Assembly (NCBI GenBank): GCA_014621425.1
Contig: JAANBB010000226.1
Coordinates: 1-63,039, forward strand
Reading direction: 5' to 3'
Length of the DNA: 63,039 nucleotides
Source of the DNA: Cylindrodendrum hubeiense
Lineage: Eukaryota; Ascomycota; Sordariomycetes; Hypocreales; Nectriaceae
This document shows positions 22,205 through 33,930 of the stretch, piece by piece. The notes under the pieces are model-generated. The model saw nothing but the letters and a program-made list of their open reading frames with translations, was not told where the DNA came from and did not search any database. Made by a program: the position numbers and the translations under genes. How positions within the stretch are numbered: position 1 is the stretch's first letter; every line of letters starts with the position of its first letter.

Positions 22205-23620
22205 CTACCTTGAGTCCGTAATTATATACGGACACTCTTCAGTAGAGTGACCCTCGATTCGGCAACGAGGGCACCATGCTTCATCCTGTGAATGGGCAAA
22301 CGGACATGTTCTCCCGTTGTGATATTTCGCTAAAGTGCACTTCCTTGTTTTCCACTTCCTAAAGTCCTGGTTCGGATTGTCTCGAAACAGGTCCCGCTCC
22401 TTGTTAGTGTGGTCGTAACTACACTCGCCTGCTTTTTCGCAGTGGAGGCGATCAGGGCATCGTTGATTTTTGCGCATGGCGCGACGATGTTGCTTCCCAT
22501 GGTCGCCTCGAGCCACCGTTTGCCATCCGCCGCTGTCCTCAGAGTTGTTGAGGAGCTGTAACTCTTCGTTTTCACCGTGTCCGCCTTCTGGTTCGCTGGT
22601 GCTAGGCGGCTTGGCTTTGTTTTTGGTAGGTTCGCATTCCTTTTCCGCAGTGGCAGGGGGGGAATATTGGCCAGTACTAACCGTCAACGACTCATACATA
22701 TTGCTGGTTTCGACACTAGCTGGGGGATCTTTATTGAACCGAGCTCTGTATTCGGGCCATGACAGCACCGTCATGTCACTAAGCAGCCCTCGTGCCTTGA
22801 GGATCACATCGTTCATGTCCTTCTCCCTTGGAAACTCTACAAACAACTCCGTTCCCGTCTGAGATCGAGTAGTGTAGAATAAGCTGCCCAAGTGGCTGAG
22901 CTGCCCCCAGACGGAAGATTCGAGGTTGCTCTGGCCTGGGCCAGCAAACTCGCCTGAGTCGGTAAACTCGCAGAGCACAATCGCTTGGCCCCCATGAACT
23001 TGTGTGCACTTTCGTGTAGAGCGGAAGGCAGTAAAGTATATGTCGTCGAATATCCGATCCAAAAAGTCTACTGATAGTAGCTTATTTTGGGAACCCAGCT
23101 TGAAGTACTCCTTCGAGATTCCCGAATTCCAGGCCCAGAGCTCGACTTTGATGTCACATGCCAGTACTTTCTTGACTGATGGGAGCATGTCTCGGTCCCC
23201 GGTGATGACGATAAATGTTGTATTGGCTTTCTGCTGTATCGTCTTCGACTCATATTCGGCCCTGATCTTGAGTTCGGTGGCTTCAGCACTCATATCTGTT
23301 GCCATAGAGTTATCCACCTGCTTCTCTTTACCGAGGACGCGATCGTAGATCTTGGTCTGGAACTTGAATCCCTTAAACGCATTCCATACTGAATCGTTAG
23401 GCGGTGGACGAGAGCCATAAAGAAACGAAGGACCTTGGCTGCGGTTTTTGCGAAGTGTATCAACCAACTTCCCGATATTGATTCTAAAACGTGGGTCGCG
23501 GTCGCCGTCTGTCAGTTTGGGCATACGACTATTGGGCGAGGCGGCGAACTTTTGCGCCTCAATCCATATGTTGGAGTCATCCACAAAGAACGTGCAGGTC
23601 TCAATCGGGTTGCTACTCAT
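22205..23620 (-). CDS. NYN-domain ribonuclease-like protein with CCCH and zinc-knuckle fingers
   Basis: Predicted RNA-binding, probably RNA-cleaving protein of 471 aa, starting at the ATG at 23620 (MSSNPIETCTFFVDDSNIWI). Residues 9-200 form a NYN/PIN-like nuclease fold: FFVDDSNIW carries the first acidic pair, and FIVITGDRDMLPSVKKVL carries the acidic active-site GDRDM motif. The middle has WGQLSHLGSLFYTT and a low-complexity linker. The C-terminal third has tandem zinc motifs: CPDRLHCEKAGECSYDH and CTLAKYHNGRTCPFAH (CCCH type), then CPRCRIEGHSTEECP (CCHC knuckle). This layout resembles RNA-decay factors combining a NYN nuclease with CCCH fingers. The gene is intronless, with a TATA box upstream. 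The target RNA is unknown. Confidence 0.82.
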   Translation of the reverse strand: MSSNPIETCTFFVDDSNIWIEAQKFAASPNSRMPKLTDGDRDPRFRINIGKLVDTLRKNRSQGPSFLYGSRPPPNDSVWNAFKGFKFQTKIYDRVLGKEKQVDNSMATDMSAEATELKIRAEYESKTIQQKANTTFIVITGDRDMLPSVKKVLACDIKVELWAWNSGISKEYFKLGSQNKLLSVDFLDRIFDDIYFTAFRSTRKCTQVHGGQAIVLCEFTDSGEFAGPGQSNLESSVWGQLSHLGSLFYTTRSQTGTELFVEFPREKDMNDVILKARGLLSDMTVLSWPEYRARFNKDPPASVETSNMYESLTVSTGQYSPPATAEKECEPTKNKAKPPSTSEPEGGHGENEELQLLNNSEDSGGWQTVARGDHGKQHRRAMRKNQRCPDRLHCEKAGECSYDHTNKERDLFRDNPNQDFRKWKTRKCTLAKYHNGRTCPFAHSQDEAWCPRCRIEGHSTEECPYIITDSR

Positions 23621-23792
23621 AATGGATGGCGTTTTCCTGGTGAATCTGGCAGCTATCAAGGGGTGGGCAGCGAGCGACCGTAAAGATTAAGCGTGAGGCG
23701 AATACGAACGAGAGAGGGACTCGATGATCTCTCTCATTGGCTGGTAGCTGATGAGCAGAGGATGTAAGAAACTGCTCTCCGATGATTAAACC

Positions 23793-23801
23793 ATTTTATA
23801 C
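23793..23801 (-). promoter_or_regulatory. TATA box of the NYN gene
   Basis: On the minus strand the sequence reads GTATAAAAT, about 175 bp upstream of the NYN protein start codon. Confidence 0.5.
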
Positions 23802-26728
23802 TCAAAGTGTACCACGGGGTACCAAAGCCCAAAGGACCTTATTGGGCATCATTTTCGTTGGTGGCGTACAAATGTGCGGAATCTTGCAGATTGAAGAATC
23901 ATAAAGAGTCTGGGTCGATGGCGAGCATGGGAGAGTCTTCAGAATCATCAGCAACTACGGGTCGCAAACACCGCCGCCGTCTGGGGCAATGAGGCAAACA
24001 TCTTGATCGGGTATAGCGTCAGGGTAATGAGCCACCCCGTGCGATATTATTGATCAAGAAGTATGAGATCAGGCTGTGGTCGGGCAATCGAACAAGTCGG
24101 AATTGTGCTCCCCCTTCTATCCTCAACCATCCGACAGCCCGGCCCATCTCTCAACCAAGAAGCAGGCCTGGAGATGAGATGATGTCATGTGCTCCGCCCC
24201 CCTTCATCTACTCTTTGTCCCTTGTCGTAATGAGTGGTTACCGCCCATCGCCATCTACTCCATGCTTGGACATGAAATCGGATCCCATAAACACTCTTAG
24301 TCACTCTGATGGTGAAAAGACCGAACGCATTGAGGAAACCATTAAGTCATTTCATTCCTTTTATTTCGCGAACGACGATTGGAAATTATACACTTTCTCA
24401 CCGTCTTGTACTCAAAGTCAATTTAGACATCCTCGTTCTCCCATGTTGAACTTGGCCCGCTGGCAAGTCCCGTGACTGTCAAACTGTACGACAAGCTGGA
24501 GGCGAGCCGCATCGCCGTGCGACCGGAATAGCAAACAAAGAAGGAAGGAAATAGCGGTCAAGGGCCAGAATAGCTGTGATAAATATAGTCCGGACCAGCC
24601 GGCTCCTTAGCGAGATATTTATCCCCGTCCGTGCGATGTTCCAGAGACCCCTAAGTGTTGTCGGCTACAGTGACCAACCCAGTCAGACACCCTGTTACAA
24701 TTTCAACCAGCGTACCCTATACTCGCCATAGAAATCACAATATACTGAATTTAATATCCTCAGCCACGACAGGACGCATGCGCTTTGGCGTGTAACATAG
24801 CAAACCTGAACATAGTCAAACTGGTGAAATCATGTTCCTTACATCCCCAGATCTAGTTAACCTATTGAGTCAACCCGACCGAATTGCTGTGAGTGGATTC
24901 ATCTGCCGAGAGATTTTCTGACGCAAATATGGGTGTACATTTTACTGTGCAAGGATACTTGCGAGCTACCTAGTTTAAAAATGAATGATGTTGCATCATT
25001 TATACGCCCGTGTTTATGCACTGCTAGTACTATGCCCTTGAAATTTTACAACCTTGTTGGGGTCGCCCAATCTTCCGTCATCAGTTGCCGTCCACTGCAT
25101 AGTTTCCTCTGGAATCTCACTGAGTAGGAGTTCCATCGAGTAATCGCGATTGCAGTATTTAAACATCATCCTTTCCTCTAACAGGTCCAAAACTTCGACA
25201 CGGGAACGTTATCTCATCTCTACGACTCGTTTCCTATCGAAATTGGTTTGAGTCTTAGACTCTACATCTCAACCATACTCAAGATACATATCTCGGGGTT
25301 TCAGCAGCGCCATCATATGCTCATGCGATACTTACCATCCATCGAGACTTTTCTTGAAGATTTCTTCCCTTTTACGATAGTCCTTATCAGGGTAGAAATC
25401 GACACTACTAGAATACCCAAGGACCTACAGCTTGCGATACTTTTCTGTCCAAACCCCTAATATCTCAGTAGGACGCTTGGCTGGTGAATACTTGAATACT
25501 CTTGTCTTCTGGATCCCTTTCAAACGGTTCCCATTCTCGTAGTGTGTTGAGTGGAGATGGCATACTGGCTAGGGATGACATGTGAGCTCAAGGGGCTATT
25601 AGAGACATAGGAGGGAAATTAAAAACCAGCAACACAGCGGCGCAGACCAGGTTGATCCATGACGAGCTGAATTATGAGCCAGGGAGTCTGATAGAGTTCT
25701 GTTGCATCGCTGTACGATGCTGGTTGGCGGAGATTGAGGGAAGGCCCTGCATGGACGAAGTGACGGCCTGGTGTTTGTTGTCAAGCTGAAGATTGCTCAT
25801 ATTTCCATCTGCTGAGATTTTGTTAGGAAGAGTTCAAGTAACTATATGCAGCGGCCATTCTGTCGCGTCGGCTGGTCCTGGCTGGGCTGTTTCTGATGCC
25901 AGGTTGGAAACATCATGAGGTTCCCATAGCTGCTTCGTTAATTTACGGATTTCGACTTGATTGCAAGTCGATTGGGCGCCAAGATAACCAGTAACAGTGA
26001 GTAACTAATAGCAGACATACCATACCACAGCTTACCGTGTTCCCTGCCTGCATTTTCTGATTCTTGTGAACCCATTATCAATCTTGCACTTGAGTCCAAG
26101 ACGGTCTGTCACATCGGCTACACATTGCGGGGATCGCCGTGTCTTGATCGGTGGCAAGGTCGCACCGAAGCTAAGAGAGAACAAGACGATACTTGGGCGA
26201 AAGTTCGGTATGATGCCGGATCGATGCAGGCTCTCCAAATTAGCCTAATGCACATTCCCAACCTCGCTTCTGGAATTTCCTCTCTCGTGAACTCGGCAAC
26301 TTTCTAACCTTAACCGGCGCGCTAGGTGAATTAATGACGATGTAAGTGGAGTAGTTTTCCCCGCCCTGTGCCAATAATAACCCACGTGCCGGTCGAATAC
26401 GAGCTGACTACCATCAATAGTAAGTGACAAAACATCCTGTGGCCGATGCACGGGCTGTCGCTTGGGCGGGTGGTCGGATGTTGCATAAACACGGTCGGAC
26501 TGGACACGGGTGCACTCTTTCACCGCTTGCTCGGAAAGGAAACAGTGGTCCCAATGCGTTCCATGTATAGCACCTTGCCCTTGTCGATCTACTAACCCAC
26601 CAAATGTCACGGGATAGAGTTTCTCCAGACAATACGAAGAGCTCATACTCGTATAGGTAATAATGTGGCGCGACTAGTGCAGAGGGGTTCGTATTCATTT
26701 CATCCTGTGTCTAACATTAAATCACCAT
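23802..26728. other. Gene-poor intergenic stretch
   Basis: About 3 kb of mixed composition. Open frames such as 24050-24475 lack domains, signal peptides and plausible splicing. I see no gene here, but a small orphan secreted protein could be missed. Confidence 0.4.
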
Positions 26729-26760
26729 GTCATAGCGGGTCACTGTCATAGCGGGTCGCT
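26729..26760. repeat. 16-bp tandem duplication upstream of the BYS1-like gene
   Basis: gtcatagcgggtcact (26729-26744) followed by gtcatagcgggtcgct (26745-26760), one transition apart. It lies about 155 bp before the BYS1-like ATG and so is a candidate duplicated binding site. Confidence 0.7.
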
Positions 26761-26913
26761 GTGGCATGTTTGGAGGTTGATCTGCGAACCTCGCATGCTA
26801 AAAGGCAGCTATTCCCCAGCCGTATTCTTCATTGCTTCCAACTCACCACTTCCATCTCACTACTTCCATCTTACTACTCCCATCTCAAACAGTCTACCAT
26901 TTGAATCATCACC

Positions 26914-27560
26914 ATGAAGTTCAGCATCCTTACCACCGTCACCGCCCTCCTCGGCAGCGCCGCTGCTGCCAACCAGGCTATTGTCATCAACGACTGCTCT
27001 ACCGCCATCTATGTTCAGTCTTATCCCTACAACGGCGGAGCCCCAGGCCCCTTGACTACCGTCAAGCCCGGACAGCGATTCTCCGAGGCCCTGCGCGCTT
27101 CTGGCTCGGTTCGTTGATTCCTTGTCTGCTGCTTCGACATAGAACCACAACTAACCTCCATTTCTATAATGTAGACTGTCAAGGTTGCTACTACCAAGAC
27201 CCTCACTAAGCCGCTCTTCTTCGGTTATTCGTCTACCTCCAAGCCCGACTATGTCTACTGTAAGTCCATTACCCCTGCTCACCTTATATGACACTGTCTG
27301 ACCTTCTTCTCTAGATGAGTTCAACACGTAAGTAAAGATTCGTACTGTTCCGCTTATAAATTTCTGGCATGTGATGCTAACTTTCTAGTGAATTCGGCAA
27401 CCCCTTTGCTGACAAGCGCAACATCCTGAGCCCTGGTGCCGGTTGCGAGAAGTTCGACTGCGCTGCGAACGACGCCAAGTGCTACAGCACTCCCAGCATG
27501 AAGAAGGTCTACGGTTGCCCTAGCCCTGTCAACGTGTATGCTCGCATCTGCGCCAAGTAA
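26914..27560 (+). CDS. BYS1-like small secreted protein, four exons
   Basis: A secreted 154-aa protein of the Blastomyces yeast-phase-specific 1 (BYS1) family, which has a thaumatin-like beta fold and unknown biochemical role. The model is 26914-27108, 27175-27259, 27315-27327 and 27389-27560. The signal peptide MKFSILTTVTALLGSAAAA is followed by NQAIVINDCSTAIYVQSYPY, the typical BYS1 opening where a conserved Asn-Asp-Cys precedes a beta strand. The C-terminal part has Cys residues in GAGCEKFDC, AKCYS, YGCPS and RICAK. Exon 3 is only 13 nt. Such proteins are expressed in specific growth phases or in planta in several fungi. A direct repeat lies in its promoter. Confidence 0.82.
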
Positions 27561-28579
27561 ATGACGAGCCTGATGAGCAACAATGCAGCTGCTCCCGGTG
27601 GGGTTAATCATACCGACCATACGACTGGAACCTCAGAATCATAGGGTCAGCTCACCGGGAAAGAAACAGCTCTTGTTAGAAGATTTGTAGCGGACACTTG
27701 TACAAAATTCAACGTGTATATATATAGATAAACGCACATTATTCTAATATTGTCTCATTATCGCCTTGGCTCCCCCAACTGTTTCAATTTCCACTGCTAT
27801 TGGCATCCAACGCCACTATTGCTAGTTCCTGCGCGGGACTTCTTGGAACTTATGGGTTCAAATGCACCTTCACCACTATATCTAAAGCTTTCATCAACTG
27901 CTATAAAATAATAACACCCTATAGTCTATTTATAAGTCTAATTTTAATATCTCTGTTATCCTAGCCTGCAATCTATCCTAGCTGAGACTTAACTCTCTCT
28001 TCTACTTTAAAGAAGTATTATTAGCACCCAAGTCACCTGAAAACATAGCAGAACCAAATTAAACAAGCAATATGTCTACTTATAAGTAAGAGGCATTGGC
28101 AAGACTATTTAATCTATTGTTATTGCTAAATGGGCTAACTTCAGTGCATTCTGAGAAGTAGAAATTTCGGGCATTAGCCTTTATAAAAGCGCTACATTAT
28201 ATAACATAATATCTACGACCTCGGCATATGCCTGCTAGAAAATGGACTGCGGCAGTCGTTTATATGGTACCCTAAATATAGCTGCTGCGATGCTTGTTGC
28301 TACATTGTCGTTTGAAATGAGCCACTGCCACCGGGACTTTCAAATGAGTCTAATGAAGTCCGTCGGATCACCTTACATAAAGTTAGCCAGTGGCCACTTA
28401 TCCTTTTGGCATCTGACATTGACCTCGTCGCCACTTAGGCTGGTATAGGATCTTACAATGAACTTACCCCATCCTTTGTGATATACTTCAATGTGCATGG
28501 GCACAAGTGATCAAGTCTTCCCGCTGACATCCGCGTGGGCACATGTTGGGCTCTGGAACCTTGAATCGCAATCGCATTC
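27561..28579. other. Intergenic with an AT-rich patch
   Basis: It contains the 3' UTR of the BYS1-like gene. Positions about 27890-28220 are AT-rich (ataaaataataacaccctat and similar) and look like a short RIP relic, but no LTR or coding remnant is recognisable. Confidence 0.4.
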
Positions 28580-28909
28580 TCAAGTGACGATTCTGCAACG
28601 CATGCATGTCTGGGGATACACTTCTCTGTCGTATACAGTTCTGGCCTTTTTCTCCTTTTTGAAGTGCCGGTTGCTAGTACGCTTTTTTGGAGTGACACAG
28701 TAGCTCATTATGCCGTCGGACGCCTCGGCGATGAGGTGGTCTGGAACTTGTACGCCACCCTCGTTCCGAGCCATCAAGTAGGCGCATCCTCCATCGGCGA
28801 CCCATGATACTTTCGTGCAGACAGCCCCCAATATCGGTACTTCGTTGCTTATGTAGCCTGGCTCGCATTCGGATCCCTGAAGAGCTGTGGAAATAGCGAC
28901 TGGGGGCAT
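28580..28909 (-). CDS. Possible small cysteine-containing protein, uncertain
   Basis: A frame of 109 aa from the ATG at 28909 (MPPVAISTALQGSECEPGYI). The frame stays open upstream through a hydrophobic stretch (FCVVVSGLILNT) that could be a signal peptide, but no ATG precedes it, so a spliced first exon would be needed. Cysteines occur in SECEPG, AVCTKV, GGCAYL, SYCVTP and CMRC. The C-terminus is basic. It may be an orphan secreted protein or a chance frame. No family was recognised. Confidence 0.25.
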   Translation of the reverse strand: MPPVAISTALQGSECEPGYISNEVPILGAVCTKVSWVADGGCAYLMARNEGGVQVPDHLIAEASDGIMSYCVTPKKRTSNRHFKKEKKARTVYDREVYPQTCMRCRIVT

Positions 28910-29370
28910 TGTGGCAACAATATGGTCAACTGTGTTCAAAATAAGGCCCGAGACAACTACACAAAATGGCAACAGTGGTCGCTTTGTTTGGGGGCGGTTT
29001 ACTCCACGTTCAACTCAGCCATGAAGGGGTGGCGCAGGGGCGCTGAAACGTCATCGGGTCTGAAATATCTCATAAGGCGACGAATACGATTGCAGAGAAT
29101 TCGTCTATCTTGTCAATCATCAGGCTACAATCAGCTGAGCCCACCAGCAACTCGCTTTGGTTGTCAGCAACACTTCCAACATGCTTGTAACTTGGTCAGG
29201 CCAAGGCCCCCATGTGAGATTGCTGCGACCCCACCGTAGCAATCTTGCCAGTGAGAAGCAGCCGAAGCAGCCGAAAACCGGGACAATGTGCGGATTTCGC
29301 TTACTCTACGCGATGCTATCACATTTACGCGCAATCAAATAATTAGGCTGGCATGTGCTACGCCACAGGC

Positions 29371-29382
29371 AGTCATATATAG
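29371..29382 (+). promoter_or_regulatory. TATA box of the patatin gene
   Basis: CATATATAGGG about 215 bp upstream of the ATG of the zinc ribbon-GTPase-patatin gene. Confidence 0.5.
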
Positions 29383-29595
29383 GGCTCCCCGGCATCTCAG
29401 ATGATATAGAGGCAAGAGATTCTTTTTGCACGCGCCTTTGCACTTCTCGGGAACCACCGATCGCATGCAACGACGACCTACTTCAGACTCAAGCCTCGAC
29501 ACCAATCTCAGGACATAGTCCTCTGCTCAAGCTCTCTCACTGTGGCACTATTTCATGAACATTACCTGGCCCTTAACTGAGTTTCCCGCCTCTTC

Positions 29596-32500
29596 ATGTT
29601 TGAGGTCGCAGAAAAGCACTCCCAAAGTTCACAATCAAGCGACATCGATATGGACGATAAAGTATTGGAGGAGCTTGTCAGTCGACTCGCGGTTCAAACG
29701 AACCAAGACGATAACCCCACTCCAGAGCTCTCCAATGCCTCCACCTCAGAAGACTATAGCCTACCTCTTTGGCCATCTCCTTCTGAAACGCTGTAATTAT
29801 TCTCCCTAGTTCTTATTCATGTAGTCAAAATCTGACAGAATCAATAGCATCATATCCCAAGCAAAATTACTCGGAATACCATTAATCTGCCGGGAGTGTA
29901 ATCAACCGGACATGCCATCAGAGTTCGTTCTTTGTGGGGGTTGTGGAAGGCCTCACTTGCCAGCCCATCCTAGTTGCTTGCTGAAGAAACGGGATCATCA
30001 ACTTCCAACCACAACAGACGATTCTTATTACGCTTTTAGTCGGTGCGAAGAAATCGACTTTCAAGACTTTATCTTCACAACCAAGTTGATGAACACCAAG
30101 ATACTGGAACAAAACAAGGCGGTGCTTCATTTGGAAGATGTGGCATGCACGTGGATTGGCGTCCCAGACTCGCATGAGGGCACCCTACCTCAACTCAACG
30201 TATGGCCTCGACTTCAGCGGCTGTTAGACTCTGGAGACAGTTCCTTTAGTCGACAGCACCCAAGCTTGGTCTCCTTCATCGGGGATACGGGTTCCGGGAA
30301 AAGTACCCTAATCCGGGCCATGATTCATTTGCTGAAACCCTCCGATCAGAAGCTGTCCACACCAGTCCCAGGTTTCACGAATGACCAATTTGACTCAACA
30401 AGCAGTGATATCCATGTGTATCCGGACCCTCAAACACTGTCAACGGAACGGCCTATGTTTTTTGTTGGTGAGTTTAAGCACCTTTTGAGATGATGTTAAT
30501 CTAACCAGAGCTAATATTGTGGAATAGATTGCGAGGGCTTAGCAGGTGCAGAAAACCCCATCGCTCGCCAGATGATTTCCTCGATGCGGGTAGGTCAGCC
30601 GTTCGAGGAGCGTCCTCCCACCAACAATGAAACGCCCGCTTCCATAAAGCAAGTGCTTCGTGAAGAGACGAAGGATTATATCAATAATCCCATTAGTAAA
30701 ACAGACCTGCGTTGGGGCAAGACAGTGCAGTCTCCTTCTGCCCCGACGATATTAAGCAAGGAGAGCAAGAGGCATGTAGACCCTGCAACCCGCAAAGCTG
30801 TTGTGAAGCACCTGTACCCGCGCCTTCTCTACGCATTTTCAGATGTCGTTTGCTTTGTCTCCAACAATGCTAGGTTTGTTACTACTCCTGCACTGCGGCA
30901 TTGAAGTTTTGGGCTAACATAGAGAACTACCGCAGGAGAAGCCAAAATTTTCTTTCCAAATTGATCGATTGGGCAAAAGATGGTCATGAGCGAACAATCA
31001 ACCAGCAGGTGAAGCCGGCGCTTATCATCGCCCTCAACAAGGACACCGAGGTCGGAAACGCAATGGTAACAACGGAGCAGTTGACTAACCGGTTGCTTGA
31101 GAGTTTCCAAAAAACCTCCAAGTACGAAGAACTGAAGAGTAAATGGGAAGCTCGGGGAAAGACAATTGCAAATGCTTCTGAGCTTCTCCTTTGCTATTAC
31201 GACTCTTTTAGTGTCATTGCAATTCCAACTTGTGCCCCAAACAGCCCTCCCGCCGTAATGGCTTCGATGGCGTCGCGCATTAGAGGTCTATATGAGAGGA
31301 TAAGCATCTCAGCAAACGCAATCTATAACAAGCGACTACCTCTCAATGCAGAGTTTGACATTGCGACCCTAAATGCATATTTGGAGACGTCATTGCAGAT
31401 TCTTGGCAACGATTACCGCTCAGCCCTTGACTTTCACGGGCTCTCTGAAGGAGATTTGCAGATACCAACAACTTTTAGCGAACATATGGCGAGGTCCATG
31501 TTCAATCTAGCCAAGACTCGCGGCCTGGATAGCACGAACAATGTTGGCGGCGAGTTGATCTTGGTGGAAGATTTTACTTCCTATGTCGCGAGCTGCATTG
31601 TTGCCCAGCTTCCATTCCATACAGGCGATAACATCGAGGCTTCTACTTCAGTGTCACTTTCGAAACATAGCAATGAAATCAAAGCATTTAAGACACAAAA
31701 ATCAGTGCTGGTGAATGAGGCTCGACGTGGCCTTCAGCTGTTTCACGACCGGTATTGGCGATGCGAAGCCTTGAATGGCACAAAGACAAAAAGATGCGTC
31801 AATTACCTGATTGGACACGAGAAGGGTCACCAATTCGGAAAATCCGACATTGGAGAGGTTTCAGAGTCCTTAACAGATGGTTTAGAAGCAGGGCATCATC
31901 TTTGTTCCTGGGACATAAGTACTTTCAACGATCAGCTTTGGAGAGAGATGCATCAACTGCGCACTCGAGAAGAGGCAACACAACGACGTTCAGAACTTGC
32001 AACAGGCAAAGGCATCACCAAGATACGATCGCAACGAACTTGTCTATCGTGCCTAGCAAATTGCCCGACAAATATCCTTCCTTGCCGAGAGAACCAGCAC
32101 GGCATCTGCGACGCTTGTATCCGGGTCCATTGCAGATACAACGAGCATGACTCTGTTATCAACATTACCAAATGTCCGCTCGGTTGTAGTTTGACAGTTG
32201 AGCCGTGGACCATACGGGTGAAGCCAGAAATGGCAGGCCCAAGAATTCTTGCTCTTGATGGGTTGGTTTTCTCCTTTCCATTTTGCTTGACAATGCTTCA
32301 GACTCTAATGTTCCAGTAGTGGAGGTGTCCGAGGCCTAGTTGAGCTTTCACTGCTCGAAAAGATTGAACAGGAAGTTGGGTTCGGTATCACCATACACGA
32401 ACTCTTCGATGTGGTTATTGGGACAAGCACGGGTAGGAAAATCAAAAGATTTATCGACAGATTCTGATTCACAGACTAATTGTTTGCTACTAAAGGAGGC

Positions 32501-33930
32501 ATCGTCGCTTTAGGAGTCTTCCATCAAAAGTGGTCACCAACACATGGCATTTCTGTTTTCAAATCGCTAGTGGAGCAAGCCTTCTCGTTCCGGCAGCGCC
32601 TGGAAGTCCCAATGATCAGGGCTGTTATTCAACCTTTTTGCTCTTTTAGGTACACCGATACGGGGATAGACGAGGCACTCAAGCAAGCATTTGGGCCTGA
32701 CGCATACTTGTTCGGACCTCCCCTATCGCCTGGCGACCGAGGACCCGGAGATCAGGTCAAGGTTGGAGTTGTGGCTTGTCTCGAAGGCCGTAATCAGCCT
32801 TGCCTCATAGCAAATTACTCTCGTAATCCGCAGAGAGGAGAAGGTACGTCTTTTACTTCATCAAATTTCTTAGGGAGCGGCGGGGCGGCTGCGTCTCATC
32901 TTTTCTCCCTTCTGCCGCCTGCGGTAGTACATGACTGACCCGTGCCATTCACGCAGACGATTATTTGTGTCGAGAGGAAGATCAGAAAGACGACTTCAAA
33001 GTATGGGAAGCGTGAGTGTATTTCGGTGTTTTTCCTTGGAAGTGGAAGATACATGTCGTTATTAACATGGTGATGTGATCTAGTGCGAGAGCAACATCAG
33101 CAGCCCCTACCTATTTCAAGCCCTTTCGTCATTCCAGGACGAACAAAGATTACAAAGACGGCGCATTTGTCCGAAACAACCCCATCAGGGTTGCAGCTGA
33201 AGAGTATCAGAAGATATGGCGAAACTCAGTCCAGCCCGATATAATCGTCTCACTCGGCACTGGGGCCGTGGTGAAAAAGACCGGTCATCTCAAGACGACC
33301 AAACGGGGCAGGGATAAGTTGAAGCTACTACTTCCTCGGGGCATTCGAAAGAAGATTGAAACCGGTGTGGACATGATCGAGAGTACCCTCAGCTGCCAAC
33401 GAGAATGGGATGATTTCACCCGATCTATTTCCCACAATCGTCGTCTGGCTAAGAACAGCCACCGAATTAACGTTTGTCTCGCTCATCGCGTTGAAATGGA
33501 CGATGCTGCTTCGGCGGGAGAGCTACTGCAGCAATGCAGAACCTATCTGGATTCCTCTAAAGACATGAAAGCTCATATCGGCACAGTAGCGCGGCGTCTC
33601 ACGGCGGCGTTATTTTTCCTGGATATCAGTATTCAGGGAAGGCTGTCCAAAGGCGCCATATCTGGTGTGATCTACTGTCGATTGATGCCTCATACCCCGG
33701 CAGCAAGGTCTCTCCTCGCACACGAGCCTGTGTTTCGTCTCCGAGAGATCACAAGCGGAGGCCGGCATCGTGTGACGCCCATTAAGTTTTTGAACCACGA
33801 GCAACCTTTCAATTATCGCAATCTATCTGCCGAGGTGGTGTTTGACGTATCTGAAGGAAATTTTGAGAGATTTATTGAGTTCAAGCTAAGATTGAGAACC
33901 GCGGATTGGGAGCCAATTTCAGGATTTTAG
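29596..33930 (+). CDS. Multidomain zinc ribbon / P-loop GTPase-like / RING-like / patatin phospholipase
   Basis: A 1286-aa protein from eight exons: 29596-29792, 29839-30467, 30528-30873, 30936-32261, 32320-32432, 32496-32843, 32957-33011 and 33084-33930. A stop precedes the ATG in frame. Residues 83-101 form a CxxC...CxxC zinc ribbon (CREC, CGGC). A Walker A motif GDTGSGKST lies at 214-222, with an aspartate motif DCEGLAG at 276-282, so a large GTPase-like domain probably spans 200-600. NKD in ALIIALNKDTE may be its G4 motif. A RING-like cysteine cluster lies at about 760-808 (CLSCLANC through CPLGC). The patatin lipase follows: DGGGVRGLVEL at 832, GTSTGG with nucleophile Ser869, and DGA with catalytic Asp1030. 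Predicted role: nucleotide-controlled lipid hydrolysis, possibly in innate immunity or nonself response. That role is inference from architecture. No signal peptide. Confidence 0.85.

Noticed and set aside
27830..27860. tRNA B-box-like string gggttcaaatgcacc
   Set aside because: No A box, anticodon arm or acceptor pairing around it.
32311..32320. Alternative splice acceptor giving DGSGGVRG in the patatin site
   Set aside because: Using the AG three bases further on restores the canonical DGGGVRG oxyanion motif, so that acceptor was preferred.
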